Counted from the stretch's first letter, positions 46,381-58,147 are shown. The stretch: 64,000 nt of DNA from Pyricularia pennisetigena (GCF_004337985.1 NC_043744.1:5117316-5181315); one strand, 5' to 3'. Notes: generated by a model not told the origin, from the sequence alone. Translations and numbers: made by a program.

Positions 46381-46785
46381 TCAAGTACCGGTAGACTTTT
46401 TCGCCCTTGCGAGTTTTTTCAACTCGTAGTCGCAAGCTTCCCTGCATTTCTCATTGTTTGGTTTATCGATGAGCGAGTCGAACACAACGCTATATTTTTT
46501 ACAGTGGGCTATACACTCCTCGATCGTGCGGAATTGTGCACTACTCCTGACGCGGGCCACACGCTGGTCGTCGATCCAGACTTTAACTTCACCAAGTGGA
46601 TACCATAAAACTGGTTTGCCCATACCCTCCCGAAGCAATTCGGGCCAAGGAAATTGTTCAGGAGGCCCATGAGCGAGTTTATCATCTTTCGGGACCCAGG
46701 TCCCGCTGTACTTGGGCCTAACTATGTCGATAGCGCTGATAGCGCTGGGGCCAAGAAGCATAGCGAAAAGGATTTGGGTCCGCAT
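46381..46785 (-). CDS. Small secreted Cys-containing protein (effector-like)
   Basis: 134 codons, single exon, intact. The N-terminus MRTQILFAMLLGPSAISA is a classic signal peptide (basic start, hydrophobic core, A-x-A-like cleavage context before IDIV), so the product should be secreted. The mature part is ~116 residues with four cysteines in the C-terminal half (EECIAHC and KCREAC), likely two disulfides, and a basic C-terminus (KKLARAKK). The middle has WYPLGEVKVWIDDQRVARV, which may be beta-rich. No known family recognised. It starts about 560 bp from the hAT right end, at the edge of the RIP-mutated block, a common location for fungal effector genes. Normal codon use, no RIP damage. Confidence 0.75.
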   Translation of the reverse strand: MRTQILFAMLLGPSAISAIDIVRPKYSGTWVPKDDKLAHGPPEQFPWPELLREGMGKPVLWYPLGEVKVWIDDQRVARVRSSAQFRTIEECIAHCKKYSVVFDSLIDKPNNEKCREACDYELKKLARAKKSTGT

Positions 46786-46799
46786 TCTGTTGGGATATG

Positions 46800-47850
46800 T
46801 TATAAAGAGTGAGTAGGCTTTGTAAAACGAGCGTGAAGGCTGTAAAAAAAAGATTGAAGACCAGCGAGTGTGGACGATGCTGCGTAGAAAAGGGAGTATC
46901 CACCACTTGTAAAATAAGTACTAATATTTATATTGCCCATTTCTATTTTTAGAATAGGTGACAATTTCGTATAAGCCACAATGCTTTAACTATAAAACCC
47001 ACCTAATTAATTTCGTTAATGCAAGCTTTATATAGCTGCAGTAGTTGCTTGGAGAAAAGTGTCAATTTCCGGGTTAGGCTAATCATAAACGTTCTAAGCG
47101 AGATGATCCTACAGTTAGTGACCCACAAGTGGACATAACCCGGAAGTGGACACCTTAAAGTTGTGGTTTAATCTTTTATAACAATTTGACGAATAGTTAA
47201 CTTACAGCCAAATTTAGTATGTGTATAAAAGTGAAGATTGGCTATTTAATGGTGTAGGTGCTGTACTTATACGGCGCTCATTGAATGAAATATCAAGCTT
47301 TTATACAAATCCTTACGTTTATGTTCTTAAATTGGAATCAAAATATAATTAATAATTTGTGCATCGCAGCTTATAAAGCGGCTCAAAATACATGTTGTTA
47401 AGAACAGGCCTTATAAAGGCCCTGCGACCGCACGTTAAGTGCAGTCGGCTGCATTTTTCATGCGCGCAGCCAATTGAACAGCGGGATAATCAACACATAT
47501 TTTGCAGCTAAGCTTGGCTAATTGCGAGCTGTTATTAATAATGCATTAGCTTTAAAAATAGAAAATTCAAGGCCCACACAAGTTCTTAATAAACATAGTA
47601 TTTGAATATATAATAAATTGTATATGGAAAAGAAGAAAATAGAAAAATCTTATACACAATAGTAAAAATAATATTTAACCAGGTCTTCTTTTAGAAACGA
47701 TAAACAAAAGTATTTATAATTAAATCATTGATATTTGAATTTTGATATTAAAGTTTATAGTGTCAAGAAATTGAAAAAGAAAATTTAATTTTAAATGTTT
47801 TCTTTTTTTTTCTTTTTTTTTTGCGTTTCGCAAAAAATTACCCAATTATA
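46800..47850. other. Intergenic, divergent promoters
   Basis: Lies between the divergently transcribed secreted-protein gene and the DUF6604 gene. Two copies of aagtggaca lie close together at 47130-47152 (cccacaagtggacataacccggaagtggacacc), possibly a fragment of a transposon end. 47560-47820 is AT-rich with a T-tract directly before the next gene. No gene seen. Confidence 0.5.
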
Positions 47851-49477
47851 TGTCAAGTACCTACCAGCAATACAAGCTGGGCACTGACTCTGTCGCTGCA
47901 TGGTTCGCCTCCACGGTCAGATCGCTTGGCTATTCTGCTGAGCTGCTCGACTCGTCTGGTGCTGATTATCTCTCCACATATCAGTTCCGGCAAAGATCCT
48001 CTCTGTTCTGAGCCCTTTGGTACCCGCTGTCAAGGACGAGGACAGCAAATCAGGCGCTGCTGGTCTGGCGAATCGCTTCACGGGTCTCGCCGTCCACGAG
48101 CCATTGCAGGAGTTCCTGGATCTTCCTGATGTCGTCAGACCAGGCACAGCGCAGGACGACAACTCTACATACGAGGCCCAGCCGGAGCCGTCCTTTGAGG
48201 AGGCAGTGTTTGCGCTGGATGCTCTCATGAACGACCTGGGTCATGTCAGGAATCATATTCAATGGATCTGGTACAACCACAAGGATGGCCTCTTCGAAGT
48301 GGCCCCAGCCACCGTCGCAACCGACACCAGCGTTGCCCTCGCCAGAGGCCTGATAGACGAGCTGCTCCCTTTGCTGGGACGGAGCGGTGGAGTCGGAGAC
48401 CTCCAGAAAAAGTACCATTTGTTGAGGCGCATGGGGCAGGGCTGGAAGCTTCGAGATATCATGGTTTCTGACAATTTCAAGGACAATTTCAACTACAAGA
48501 CGTATGATATCGCCGGCGGCACCTAACCCTTTGCCCTATCGGCTTTTGAAGGCCTTGATTCCTGTTGTGGAAGCGCGAGGTCAAGTCCCGCTTTACAAAG
48601 AAGGCATGTTTGGGTACTGGGACCCGAAGAGCAACCGTTCCCTCAAAACTGGGCTCCAGAAGTTCGAGGACGACCGCGCACTCCTCATGCCTTTTCTATC
48701 CGAAATCGCAACCGCCATGCGTGGCGTCGACAACTGGCCGGTCAAGGACGAGCTTTACCAGGGAGTGGAGGAGCTTGCGAAAACAAGGAAGGTTCCATTT
48801 TATGCTGCGTTTGCCGCCCAGGTATTCCTCGACATTATGTACGAGCTCGGCGAGCACGTCGAGCGCGGATTCGACGCGTTTCAAAGGCAAACCAATTTTA
48901 CGAACAACGATGTCAAGCAATACTTTGAGTTCCATTCGAATCTAAAGATCAGAACCTGGACCGCCGCCCACGACCAGATGCTACGCAAAATTCAAGAGAG
49001 CATCCAATGGCTCGGTAAAGATCCTCTGGGGACAAACAAGTCAGGCTTGCAAGGAGGGAACAAGCAGCAACGCAAGAAGGCGCGGTGGACGGTGGCCGTC
49101 TAACTCCCTCTCATCTCAACCAACCGCTGACCTTTGCCCTCCAGGCCGAGACCCTAGAGCTGTCTTTTCCGCTCCTGACGTTCCACCGCTGGTGCTGGCG
49201 GCTCCTCCGCACGGTTAAGGAATCGTGTGATTCGTTGCTTAGGACGAGGTATGGCCCCGACTACCTCGAAACTAAGAGGCAGCTTCCCTTCGTGGTGGGC
49301 TGGATCCTTATGGCGGCGGGCGGGTTGGAAAATGGTGTTTCGGATTGCCGCATGCTCGAAATAGCAGCCGGGGTTATCGTTGACCTCGCCGGATGCGAAG
49401 CCGGAAGCATGGTTACCGGGAAGATTATGGGAAATGTCTTTGATATGCCGATTGAGTTTGAGGAGGCTGATACGTAA
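47851..49477 (+). pseudogene. DUF6604-family protein gene with frame breaks
   Basis: The start at 47851 gives STYQQYKLGTDSVAAWFAST, the hallmark N-terminus of DUF6604 proteins. The frame then changes near 48000: either an intron of about 70 bp (possible 3' site after cacatatcag) or a frameshift. 48020-48526 encodes ANRFTGLAVHEPLQEFLDLP and SFEEAVFALDALMNDL to DNFNYKTYDIAGGT, which stops at 48526. The homologous text goes on one frame over from about 48525 (NPLPYRLLKALIPVV, YKEGMFGYWDP, LLMPFLSEIATAMR, VPFYAAFAAQVFLDIMY) to 49,090. This looks like a 2-bp loss. A GT-AG intron (49092-49144, branch-like gctgac) joins the last part, ending at 49477. Function of the family is unknown. The frameshift at 48520 makes it a likely pseudogene, unless it is a sequencing error. 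Confidence 0.72.
49085..49144 (+). other. Intron in the DUF6604 gene
   Basis: Donor gtggcc at 49092 (or gtggac at 49085), branch-like ccgctgacc, acceptor ctccag ending at 49144. Removing it bypasses the TAA at about 49100 and joins two conserved parts of the family. Confidence 0.6.
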
Positions 49478-50762
49478 AGGGGCTTAGAAACCGGGCGTCG
49501 ACAGGAGCTTGGGGATCGCTTCACTGCAGGATTGAAAAATGAAAATGTACCCCGACTTAATAACGACGTACAGTTATAGTCGTATCTCGGTTAAAGTCTG
49601 CTCTCCTTCTCGCCTGAAGAAAAAAAAAAAGAAACACAGAGGGGATAACGGCGTTATCCCGGGGCCCGTTCCGAACTGGATCCCTTCTACGGGCGGAAAA
49701 TGTCTATGCCGAATTGGTTTTTGGGCCAAGGAATTCATTAATATACCACGTATTTAAAATTCTATAATGAATACACAAGTTTCCGAAAACGTACGTTCTA
49801 TATTCGATTAAATTACATTTTTTATATCATTAATATGTGGATTTTTCAACCCCAATTACGCGAGTCGTCATTGTTTGTATGTCGGTTTAAAAACAACGAA
49901 ATGCAAAGATTTTTACAGGGGCGGGTAGTATTCTGGGTATTATAGCTCCAATTGTATGGAACACACCAACGGTATATTACTAAAAATCGCTGGTTCGCCG
50001 TAATCCAAAACGCGCGACGCGATCCACGAAAAGATGGCCAAAGCCGCTGGCCTTTGCATGTATATCTGGATCATGATCTGGACCCGTAGAAAGCACCACT
50101 GGGAGCTCCAGTATCCGTACAATGGAGCTATACTTTATAGAGATGTTGGACCGCGACTCGCACTAGGATGGCGATTCGGATTTGGGAGAGGGCGACGAAA
50201 TTGATTGGCAAGAGCACCAAGGCCCAGGAATGAAGGGGCAATAGATAGAAATAAGACTTGCCTCGGAAATTAACTTCGACCTGGTTTTGAAATAAAAGCA
50301 GAGGATTATGTGCATAAACAGAACTTATAAAAGCAACTCGGCTTTTACCAGTTGTCGTACCCGTTTTAATTAGTGGTGCTTGGGTTTGTTTCTAATTGAA
50401 AAACTCAGGTTAAATGCCATTCGAAAGAATATTATAAGTTGTTCTGATTTGTTTCCTGTTACTTACAGTGCTCTACTGTTGTCGTGAAATCTCGCGCATT
50501 AAAACAATGGATTTGTAAAACTCGCTGGTGCCATCCAACTTGTTGTTCTTTATCGTGACGCAATTTTTGCATCATTATTAACAAAGATAATGAAAAAGAA
50601 AGTACAATAACAAGACAGACCAAAGCAAACAAAGTACCGCATCATGTTATCAGACAGCCCGTATGTCTCATATGTCTTTTAGCAGTTCGGCTGCACCCTT
50701 GAGCCGCTCATAACTCTCTCGAGCCGATTCCCAAAAGTTATCTATTCGAAAGGTTAAGCACA
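49478..50762. other. Intergenic with possible decayed coding
   Basis: A short palindrome, ggggataacggcgttatccc, lies at about 49641-49660. Plus-strand 49830-50230 has coding-like composition in broken frames but no family I know. Nothing else seen. Confidence 0.4.
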
Positions 50763-51299
50763 CTATATTTTTCCATTTGCGAATCGTTCTGGGGGGCACT
50801 CACAGTCTTCCGTCCCGTTTAACGTAATGCAATGTGTGGCTCCCCAAGTCCACAATGTCGCAGGACTTGCATTCGTTGAAGTTTGGCGCGGAAGATCCTG
50901 ATCTAGTGTAAGGCGTGGATAAGGCACAGATTCTTGTTGGAAACAAATGTCAGTCTTGGTAATAAACATTGGAAATCAGGAATGGATAGACTCACGATGG
51001 GCAAAATGACGACTATTGTGGTAAAAGATCAAAGGGACCTTTTCTGGATCTGCAATCAAAGACAGCCCGATTTGTTCGTTAATTGCACGTTTGATGGAAA
51101 CCACTTCACTTTGATCAAGCATTACAAATGCTTCGTCAGACTCTCCCACCGTAACCTCGATTTCGCGAGTAATAACCGAGCCCTTTTTGTCGACCATGGC
51201 AAGACTGGCTACCTTTTGCACGTCGTGCATCAATCTTCGGCCGGCGAAGATCGATGTGACAGGCGCCAGCCCGGCTCGGAAAGTCGCGCGTCGAAGCAT
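50763..51299 (-). CDS. Two-exon gene of unknown function
   Basis: Exon 1 is 51299-50996 (MLRRATFRAGLAPV start, basic and Arg-rich with few acids, like a mitochondrial presequence). The intron is 50995-50933 (63 bp): donor GTGAGT, branch-like actgac, acceptor caacaag. Exon 2 is 50932-50763. The join removes the stop at 50976 and yields 157 residues. The middle is VTREIEVTVGESDEAFVMLD (cited in part), then VPLIFYHNSRHFAH. Exon 2 is Thr/Ser-rich and ends with three cysteines (HCITLNGTEDCECPPERF). No domain recognised. Intact. Without the intron the protein would stop at 107 residues. Confidence 0.5.
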
Positions 51300-51806
51300 T
51301 TTGAGCTGGGATAAATGTATTGCGGAGATGTAAGTTCGGGAAAATTGGAGCGAGCTAAGGGAGAAGGAAATTTTTTTTTTTTTTTTTCGTTTGTTTGCCC
51401 GGTAGCACAGCCTTACGCCTCAATAAACCGTTGTACAAAACACCACCTCTGATGCACGGTCCTTTTTGGTTTTTACCTTTCTGGCTGGCTAAGCTGCACC
51501 TCCAGAAACAATTTGACCGGCTTGACCCGATAGCGTTGCGTGCTTGCTTGGGAGTTTGACAGGTGATTAGGAATCCCCCACTATTTCAAGGCTACTCGGG
51601 TGCAGTGGGAGATGCCAGGCATCGCAACGGGGTTCCGGAATTATATGGATTCCAGTGAACAAAAAGCGACCATTTTGGAATTGAGGGAAAAAAGAAAAGG
51701 GTAACGTAGGGAGCGCAGTTTTGGTGGTCACACTCGTCAGTTTGGATTCAAGCCGCTGAAAATATTGTCGCATATAAACACGCGCAACCTTGGTACAGTT
51801 TATAAC

Positions 51807-51810
51807 NNNN
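51807..51810. other. Assembly gap (NNNN)
   Basis: Four N of unknown true length. Joins across it, including the flanks of the gene at 51977, are uncertain. Confidence 0.95.
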
Positions 51811-51976
51811 TTACCGCAACAATAACAACGCTACCCGCCCGCCCGGCCTTTTCCTCAACGCCACCGCACTCGGGTTCTGATCCTTAGTCAAAAACAGGGG
51901 CCGCCCGCGGCGGATGGCCTGACAGCGCCGTTTCGATGAGATGGCTGAGTAAGTATGTACTCAATCCAGCTTCATT

Positions 51977-52982
51977 TCAAAGGAGAAAACTCCAGTTGAG
52001 CATTTTTCGGCACTCGCCCTCAATATCCGGATCGCCGCCCGCTTCCCGAAGAACAAGATCATAGACGACCAGCACCTTCCACACGCCCTTCAGGTACTCC
52101 TTTAACGCATCCAAGTCGGCAAGCACATCCTTGGACGTATCGCGGTTCCAGTCATCCTCGGTCCGTTCGTAAAAGAAGTCCCAGTGGACCAGGTTTTGCG
52201 CGTCGCCGTCGTAACTCCCCGCCACCGAATCGAGCATCTTTTTATAGCTCGTGGTGTCCATGTATTTCCTCCGACTTTTGTTTTCGACGCCGTTCTCATC
52301 CACGACGTAATCGCAAATATCGGATCCGTTTTCCTGCATGGCCAATATCAGGTTTAAGTAAACGTACCCGCGGATGCCTTCCTCGGCCACCCTGCTGAGC
52401 CCAAAATGGTGGCCGTGGTGCATGTTGACGAGGGACGGTAGGTCCGCGTCCGGGTGGTTGGCCAAAAGGAGCATCGAATCCATCATGTCCTTTTGGATCT
52501 TTTCGGCCGCATCCGCATCGATCCTCGACGAAAAGGCCGGCTTCATCCCGACCGCCTCGATCATCATAAGCTTGAGCGTGTCGGCATGGGCGATACGGGA
52601 TCCGTACTGCGGGTTCAACCACTTTTCTACTTGCTGCAAGCCAGGGTTACCCCATAACCGCTTATGGAACCAAAAGTCGGCGTCCTCTGGCGCCTGGCAG
52701 TCGAGGTCCTGCTTATCCGGGTAAACCTTTTTGGCGTTGGGTCCCGATTTCCACCCCCTGGCGCGCTTTTGGTACTCCTCCTTAGGGGCGAACTTGGCCC
52801 TTTCCGTCTCGGAAAACTCGCGGATGCGCTTGGCGAGGGCTCGGCAGAAATAGTCGACCTCCTTGGTGCTGTTGGGCTTGCCCACGGAGAATATATCCTT
52901 GCGCTGCGGCTCGCTGTGGTAGGATACCGTGTGCTTGACTTGGGATGCCAGCGTGTTCCAGGGTAATGCGTGTGTTTGATGC

Positions 52983-52987
<5 letters not shown>
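51977..52987 (-). CDS. Hypothetical protein, 336 residues
   Basis: A single uninterrupted frame with good codon bias. No signal peptide or membrane segment. It is rich in charged residues and appears helical, with an His-rich HHGHHFGL segment in the middle, possibly metal binding, flanked by LLLANHPDADLPSLVN. Acidic patches include YERTEDDWNRDTSKDVLADL. The C-terminus is WKVLVVYDLVLREAGGDPDI to NWSFLL. No family recognised. The ATG is immediately preceded (minus sense) by an A-run of about 31 bases. The other frames over this interval are shadows. Confidence 0.72.

Positions 52988-53018
<31 letters not shown>
52987..53018. repeat. T-homopolymer (32 bp) directly upstream of an ATG
   Basis: On the minus strand, A31 runs straight into ATG of the 336-residue gene, i.e. 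its 5' UTR end is poly(A). Confidence 0.9.
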
Positions 53019-53019
<1 letters not shown>

Positions 53020-56000
53020 GTAATGGATGAATTGACTCGTGCTGGGATTAACGAGTAAATATGTGCCAATGGCGGTGTTGTAACCGCTTCGATTGCTGCC
53101 AATGGTGAATTTGCTGGGTTGGAAATCGGTCTTGTTCGGGAAAACAACAAATCGCTTTGTATTTGTAGACAGCTGTTCAATCAACCCATCGGCGGTGACT
53201 CCTGTCAATGGATCGTCGTCTGAAACTGCCGTGCCTCACCGGGGAAACGCGCCCCGGGTGCCATGACGCGGGATGAATCACTTCAGTGGGGTCAAAATGG
53301 TTGGGGGCTTTCAGCTTCAGAGGCGAATTTTTTGCCACTGAGATTCTTTTTGACTACACATGGTGGCACAAAATGCTGCATTTGATACCTTGTTTTTTTT
53401 TTGCTCTGCTATATGTTGGTGAAAATCATCCAAGAGACGTTGTAGCCTTTCATTGTTTAACAGCAACAACGCAATCACTGGCATAGTGCATTGGGCTGCA
53501 GTCAGGGGCGCAATCCCAAGTGGGGCTTCTTCTGGTCAAGGGGTTGTTAGCTCAGCTAAGGTTCTTGCGGCTTCTGGTTGAGAGCGAGTAATGAACATTG
53601 CCGGGCTACCTCTCTCTGTTTAGGTAGACTATCGATGGGTAATTTTGAGCAAGTCACCTGGCAGTGACCACATCTTTAGGAGATCCATTCTCGCGTCCTT
53701 GACCAAGGTTCAACCTCATCCAGAAGCAGCGCAAGTGTTAACATTAGGCAATTGAGGGCGTATTATATCGTTGTGATTCTCTATCAATTTTCATTTACAC
53801 TGGCCATCAGCTAGGTCTCTGATCAACCCTTGCCTCTAGTGGTAATACCAAATGCTGTACAAAGAGAATAATGGGAGATTTCACCAAGCAATTGAAAACA
53901 AAATTGATTATTCAGATGCCCGGAAAAAGTTGTAAGCGTGCCAGCAAACCAGACACGGATTTTCAAAGCCAAATAGTCGAGAAAAGTAATAACTTAGTTT
54001 TCCAGAGCATCCCAAAACTCGGTATTGCCAATGTTAATGATAATGATAAATTAAGTATGTTGAAGGATATGAACCTTCAGGCTATCCGTACATATGTGCA
54101 TTAACGCGGTCTCCTGTATCCATTGAGAGGGGTCAGTATGAAAATAACTAAAACAAGTTATTTAAACCCTTATAGTCTGGTATTATAACTGGGTAAATTA
54201 GTTATGTGGGGCGTGTGCTAGGTTGGCGGATGACTACATTTCGTGAACTAGGCTCCTAATTTACATTATAATGGCGCTGCTTTAAACACAAGGCTTTTTT
54301 TAAATTAAAGGTTTTATTTGGAGCCGGGGTTTATCTCACATGTAGTATTTCGCGTTGTATATGGCGCCACAGCAGATAAGAAATATTGCCCGTTCCATGT
54401 AGGGGATGGATTTGGCGTCCCGAAATGAGCTTCCTTTGTACATCTAAAGCGGAAACAAGGTCCTAATAGGCTTGATACGAGCCCATGGCGGGCTCTGGCT
54501 AGTCTCAGCATGCTCACGACAGCGTCAATGCTGAAAAGAGAATCAGCCCTGGGATTACAGTGCAACCCTCAGGTTGAATTCTCGTCAAAATGGTAGAAAC
54601 TGAAGCTTGCGTTTTGACAATCCGACGAGCTCAAGGCCCAAGGCGGCGCTGCCAACGACGAAACTGCACGTCCAGTGGCCGCGGGGACGCCGTGTTCACG
54701 GGTCACCTCGAAGGAGAACAAAACATCAACCCTTAATCCCAAGATTGATGAATCAGGCGCACATATGGGAGCTGGGGAAGGTAACGGCAATATTTAGCCT
54801 GCTGCCTGCATATGAACAGGTTGAACTGGAGTCCGTATCTGAGTCGGAGGCAGATGTGATAGAATTCCCCAGTGCGTCCTTGAGGAGTAAGCGGCTTCGA
54901 GAAGAAAAATGGGAGCTGGCAAGAGAGAGATGCATAAATATTCACCTCGACAGCCACCATTTGGCACATGACTAATCACAGCATCGTTTATGTTTCAAAC
55001 TTCGGACCTTATCAAGTTGTCCCTTCTTGATTTGACCAGTCTACCCATCATTGTGTTAGTAAAGCAACATTTAAACTGATATATTAACTGTTGACCCGGA
55101 GGCATTTTCTTTTCCGCTGCCCTTCTTGGATTATTTGAAATTTTGAATCCACCCCTTGGGATGCATCATGGTTAACTCATGCCCGCAGCCAATGCATAGG
55201 AGTAATACGACGCGATAGTCCATGCAACGGATACAGCCTGGTCTTTTCAACATTTGCACACAAGCAGCTAGTCTGAGCTCTATCTAGGGCAAAATATTTG
55301 CAATTACGGTGCAGTTTTCACTTTGTATTCAAACATACAATTGCTTGGCGAAACCCATTCTTTTGCAGAGCACCTGTTGCAGGATAGGACGTTAACTTGG
55401 TTAATCCTTGACTGCTTTAGGCTCGGCGATAGATGAAACGTCAAATCGAGCCAAACGAGGCTTCTCGAGGGTAGACAAAAAAAGAAAAATACGCACGGGA
55501 CAAGAGAAAAGACAAGAAACTCAAATTTTGTCTAGCTCTTGGTAACGGAATATTCGCAAATCCAACTGCCGAGACTATCTTGGCGGAATCCTCCATCATT
55601 TCCATAGCAACATATGTTAAGCTTTTTTTTTCCGGATTTTCTTCTTCTTTCTTTTCCACGAAATGATCCTCACCAACAACAGAGTTTAGCGTACGAAGCT
55701 AGAAAAAAAAAANNACTTGCTCGGCACAGCTGGCACGAATTCCACAAAGCTTGAAAGATCTGGTCACGTACCCAACCCAGATATTGACAAGCCCCGTCAA
55801 AAAGGTAGTTTTTTTTTGTCTGATGGAAAGTTTTTGAAAAAAAATGATATATAGATTGAGAGGTCTATCATATTCTTCCATCGCTGGAGGTTTTGTTGAA
55901 CCCTCGCCGCGTCCTGCGCAGCCCTGTCTTGGCAGGCAACAATTCTTTCACTATAGCTGCGGCGAATCCTGGTTTTTTGTCGCCCAGTGAAACTTTCTTT

Positions 56001-56071
56001 CGAAAAAAAAACTCGTCCTCCCAAAAGAGAAAAAGAAAACCCCCGAGAAAACCATCCCACGTCTGAGACGT
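53019..56071. other. Intergenic; no gene I can support
   Basis: Open stretches at 53871-54104 (plus, 77 codons, basic), 54607-54975 (plus, non-ATG start) and 55441-55659 (minus, Lys/Glu-rich start) lack recognisable motifs and could be chance. A two-base N gap lies at 55713-55714. Some decayed repeat DNA is possible at 54120-54260. Confidence 0.4.
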
Positions 56072-56272
56072 TCATACATGAGCTCCAACAGGGTTGGCCA
56101 CCCGCTGAGCGCGTAGTGTAGCAAAGAGCTTGTACGCGCGGACAAACGCATCTCTCCGTCGGACCCACGAGGGCGTCTGTTCCCGCTTGAGGGGTTGAGC
56201 AGCGGCGGCAGTGCGCAGGGCGGGCAGGCCGAAGCGCGACCAGACGAGCTGCGAAAGCATGGGCGGCCAGCC

Positions 56273-56333
<61 letters not shown>

Positions 56334-56632
56334 GGGAGCGGGCGTTTGGCGACGGCTTTGGATTCCTGTCGGTGGCTTGCGGCGCTGGTGCCGCCGACCA
56401 GTTGGCATTGCATGTGGAAGGCCTCGGCCTCGGCCTCGGTCATGTCTGCAAAGTAGTCCGACATGTTGTGGAGGTTCGGTACGCCGGCTCTGAAGTAGAA
56501 GCGCATGGCCCGGTTTTCCGCCGGTAGGTGCTCCCGTGTCGAGGAGTGGAAGATATCGAGGGCGAAATGGCATAGATGGTGCACATGGTTGTGAAGTTGA
56601 GAAGCGTTACCACCAAAGATACGGTGAGGCAT
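56072..56632 (-). CDS. Small protein with poly-serine tract
   Basis: 186 codons from ATG at 56632. The N-terminal part is HLCHFALDIFHSSTREH and MRFYFRAGVPNLHNMSDYF, followed by a MTEAEAEAFHMQCQLVGG helix. Then comes a run of about 20 Ser from an AGC/CTG triplet repeat (56275-56332), then an Arg-rich tail (SWVRRRDAFVRAYKLFATLR). Of the three frames through the triplet repeat (Ser, Gln, Ala) this one has an ATG and the most protein-like flanks. No family recognised. A T34 homopolymer at 56655-56688 lies just upstream of the start. Confidence 0.45.
56275..56332. repeat. CTG/AGC trinucleotide repeat, about 19 units
   Basis: Uninterrupted gct/ctg units over 58 bp, within the 186-residue ORF. Confidence 0.95.
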
Positions 56633-56653
56633 TTTGATGTCTTTGTAAGTGGT

Positions 56654-56654
<1 letters not shown>

Positions 56655-56688
<34 letters not shown>
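56655..56688. repeat. T-homopolymer (34 bp)
   Basis: Uninterrupted T-run. Similar runs: T17 at 51371-51387, T19 at 57776-57794, A27 at 58117-58143, A32 at 63493-63524. Confidence 0.95.
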
Positions 56689-56690
<2 letters not shown>

Positions 56691-56699
56691 CTTTTTCCC

Positions 56700-57304
56700 T
56701 GTCTTGTCTAATCGCCCGGATGTTTGCAATGAGTCTATTGGAGATGGCAAGAACAAGTTGAAGAGTGAAATAAGCTGCTGATGACTCTCAAAGATTTTCT
56801 ACAAGCAGAGTGAAGATTCGTCGCCCAGTTATATCCCCAAGTCTCGGTCAACAACAGACTGCGATAAAAAAAACGCTGCGCCTTCTGACAGACAGGCTGC
56901 GCCCTCTCCAGTATCATTGCCGCGTCGAGGCGCGCATCAGTTAGGCGTTTTCGGAGGCCGATGTATGCCAAGTTTCAAAGCCCAAAACGATCGCTGGGAT
57001 CTGGTCGAGCACATTGCGGGAGCCAAGAGATAAGGAAAACAAAAATAAAGGGCGGTGCATAACACGTCGTTTCTTGGCAAACAAAATATGTGAAAGAAGA
57101 AGAGAAGAGAAAAAAAAAAACTCCGGCGCTTATCTGACAGAGCATCCCAGACAGAGAAGAATAAAAAAGAATGGCAATCTTTAAATCTGACAGTTATGGT
57201 TTGGACTGATAATCTGTTTTGACAGGGCAAAAGACGTCGCAGATGCGGACCCTCCCTTATTCATACACTGCCAAGAAATTGCAAAAACGGGCTGTACCGC
57301 ATAA
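56700..57304. other. Intergenic, nothing recognised
   Basis: No gene or repeat I can support. Confidence 0.4.
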
Positions 57305-57365
57305 ATGTTACGATTAAGGTGTCGGGTAGCCTAGCCTGTTCCTAGGTCAAGGCACATTGGCTTTC
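57305..57365 (+). repeat. Fragment similar to the Gypsy-1 LTR end
   Basis: tgttacgattaaggtgtcgg followed by gtagcc and tgttcctagg closely follows the outer end of the Gypsy-1 LTR at 7026 (tgttacgatcaaggtatcgg, gtaacc, tgttcttagg), with a four-base insertion. Beyond about 57,365 similarity fades. It keeps more C than the Gypsy-1 LTRs, so it seems not to have undergone RIP. Remnant of a solo LTR or of a related family. Confidence 0.65.
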
Positions 57366-58116
57366 AAACTTAGAGGCGATAGATTGGCGAAGATGGACTT
57401 CTGGCTACAATATCCATGCCAAGCAACATGGAATTTCCAGAGATGCCGATTATGCCTGTATCCACAAATGGGAAAATCTGGCATGCCAAGAACCTTCAGT
57501 TTGAATAGCATCGAGTGTCATACATAATACACCAGTTACCGAATATGGAAGTACATCACTGAGATTTGCTACAGATCTCTCGACCGACATTATTCATTGC
57601 TGATTAGTCAAGCCTTGGCGCGCTCTAGCCGGTAAATCTCCTTGGAAGGTAGAAACCCTAACCGACCGAGGTAGTTAATTGTCCGCCACAGAATGCCTAA
57701 ACCTAAGTTTATTTTTATTCCGTGGCCCATCGTCATCAATACCCGAACTGGCAAAATACTCTAGACTAGAATGTCTTTTTTTTTTTTTTTTTTTCTTTCC
57801 CTTCTTCTCTTGACTTACAACGTTTATTGGCCCAGCTGTACCGTCTCGAATGGATGAACTTTGAATGGAAAGTCAAAACCAAATGTCAACTGTGTCGCTG
57901 TGCGCTTAAAAATGTGAACCATGGTTTAGTCCTTCTACTTTGTGAACTTTGATTCCCGGTTGACTCGGCGATTGCGATTTGCAGTAAGAGCAATGTCATG
58001 TTTGAGGCCTCTGCCGGCTCGATTTGTCTACAGTTATCGCCAAATTTAGACAGTTGGATGAACATCAGCAAAGGATTTCCTGGAGAGGTGAAACATGTAC
58101 ACTATCAAGCAAGCAG

Positions 58117-58147
<31 letters not shown>

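Noticed and set aside
53530..53600. tRNA gene (ttagctcagctaagg resembles an A box)
   Set aside because: No B box with TTCGA at the right distance and no cloverleaf.
54607..54975. 122-codon ORF
   Set aside because: Opens with TTG, not ATG; three overlapping minus-strand frames are equally open; no motif.
55797..56573. 258-codon poly-Gln ORF on minus
   Set aside because: Its flanking sequence is Arg/Pro/Gly-rich without protein-like pattern. The overlapping poly-Ser frame with an ATG at 56632 is more coherent.
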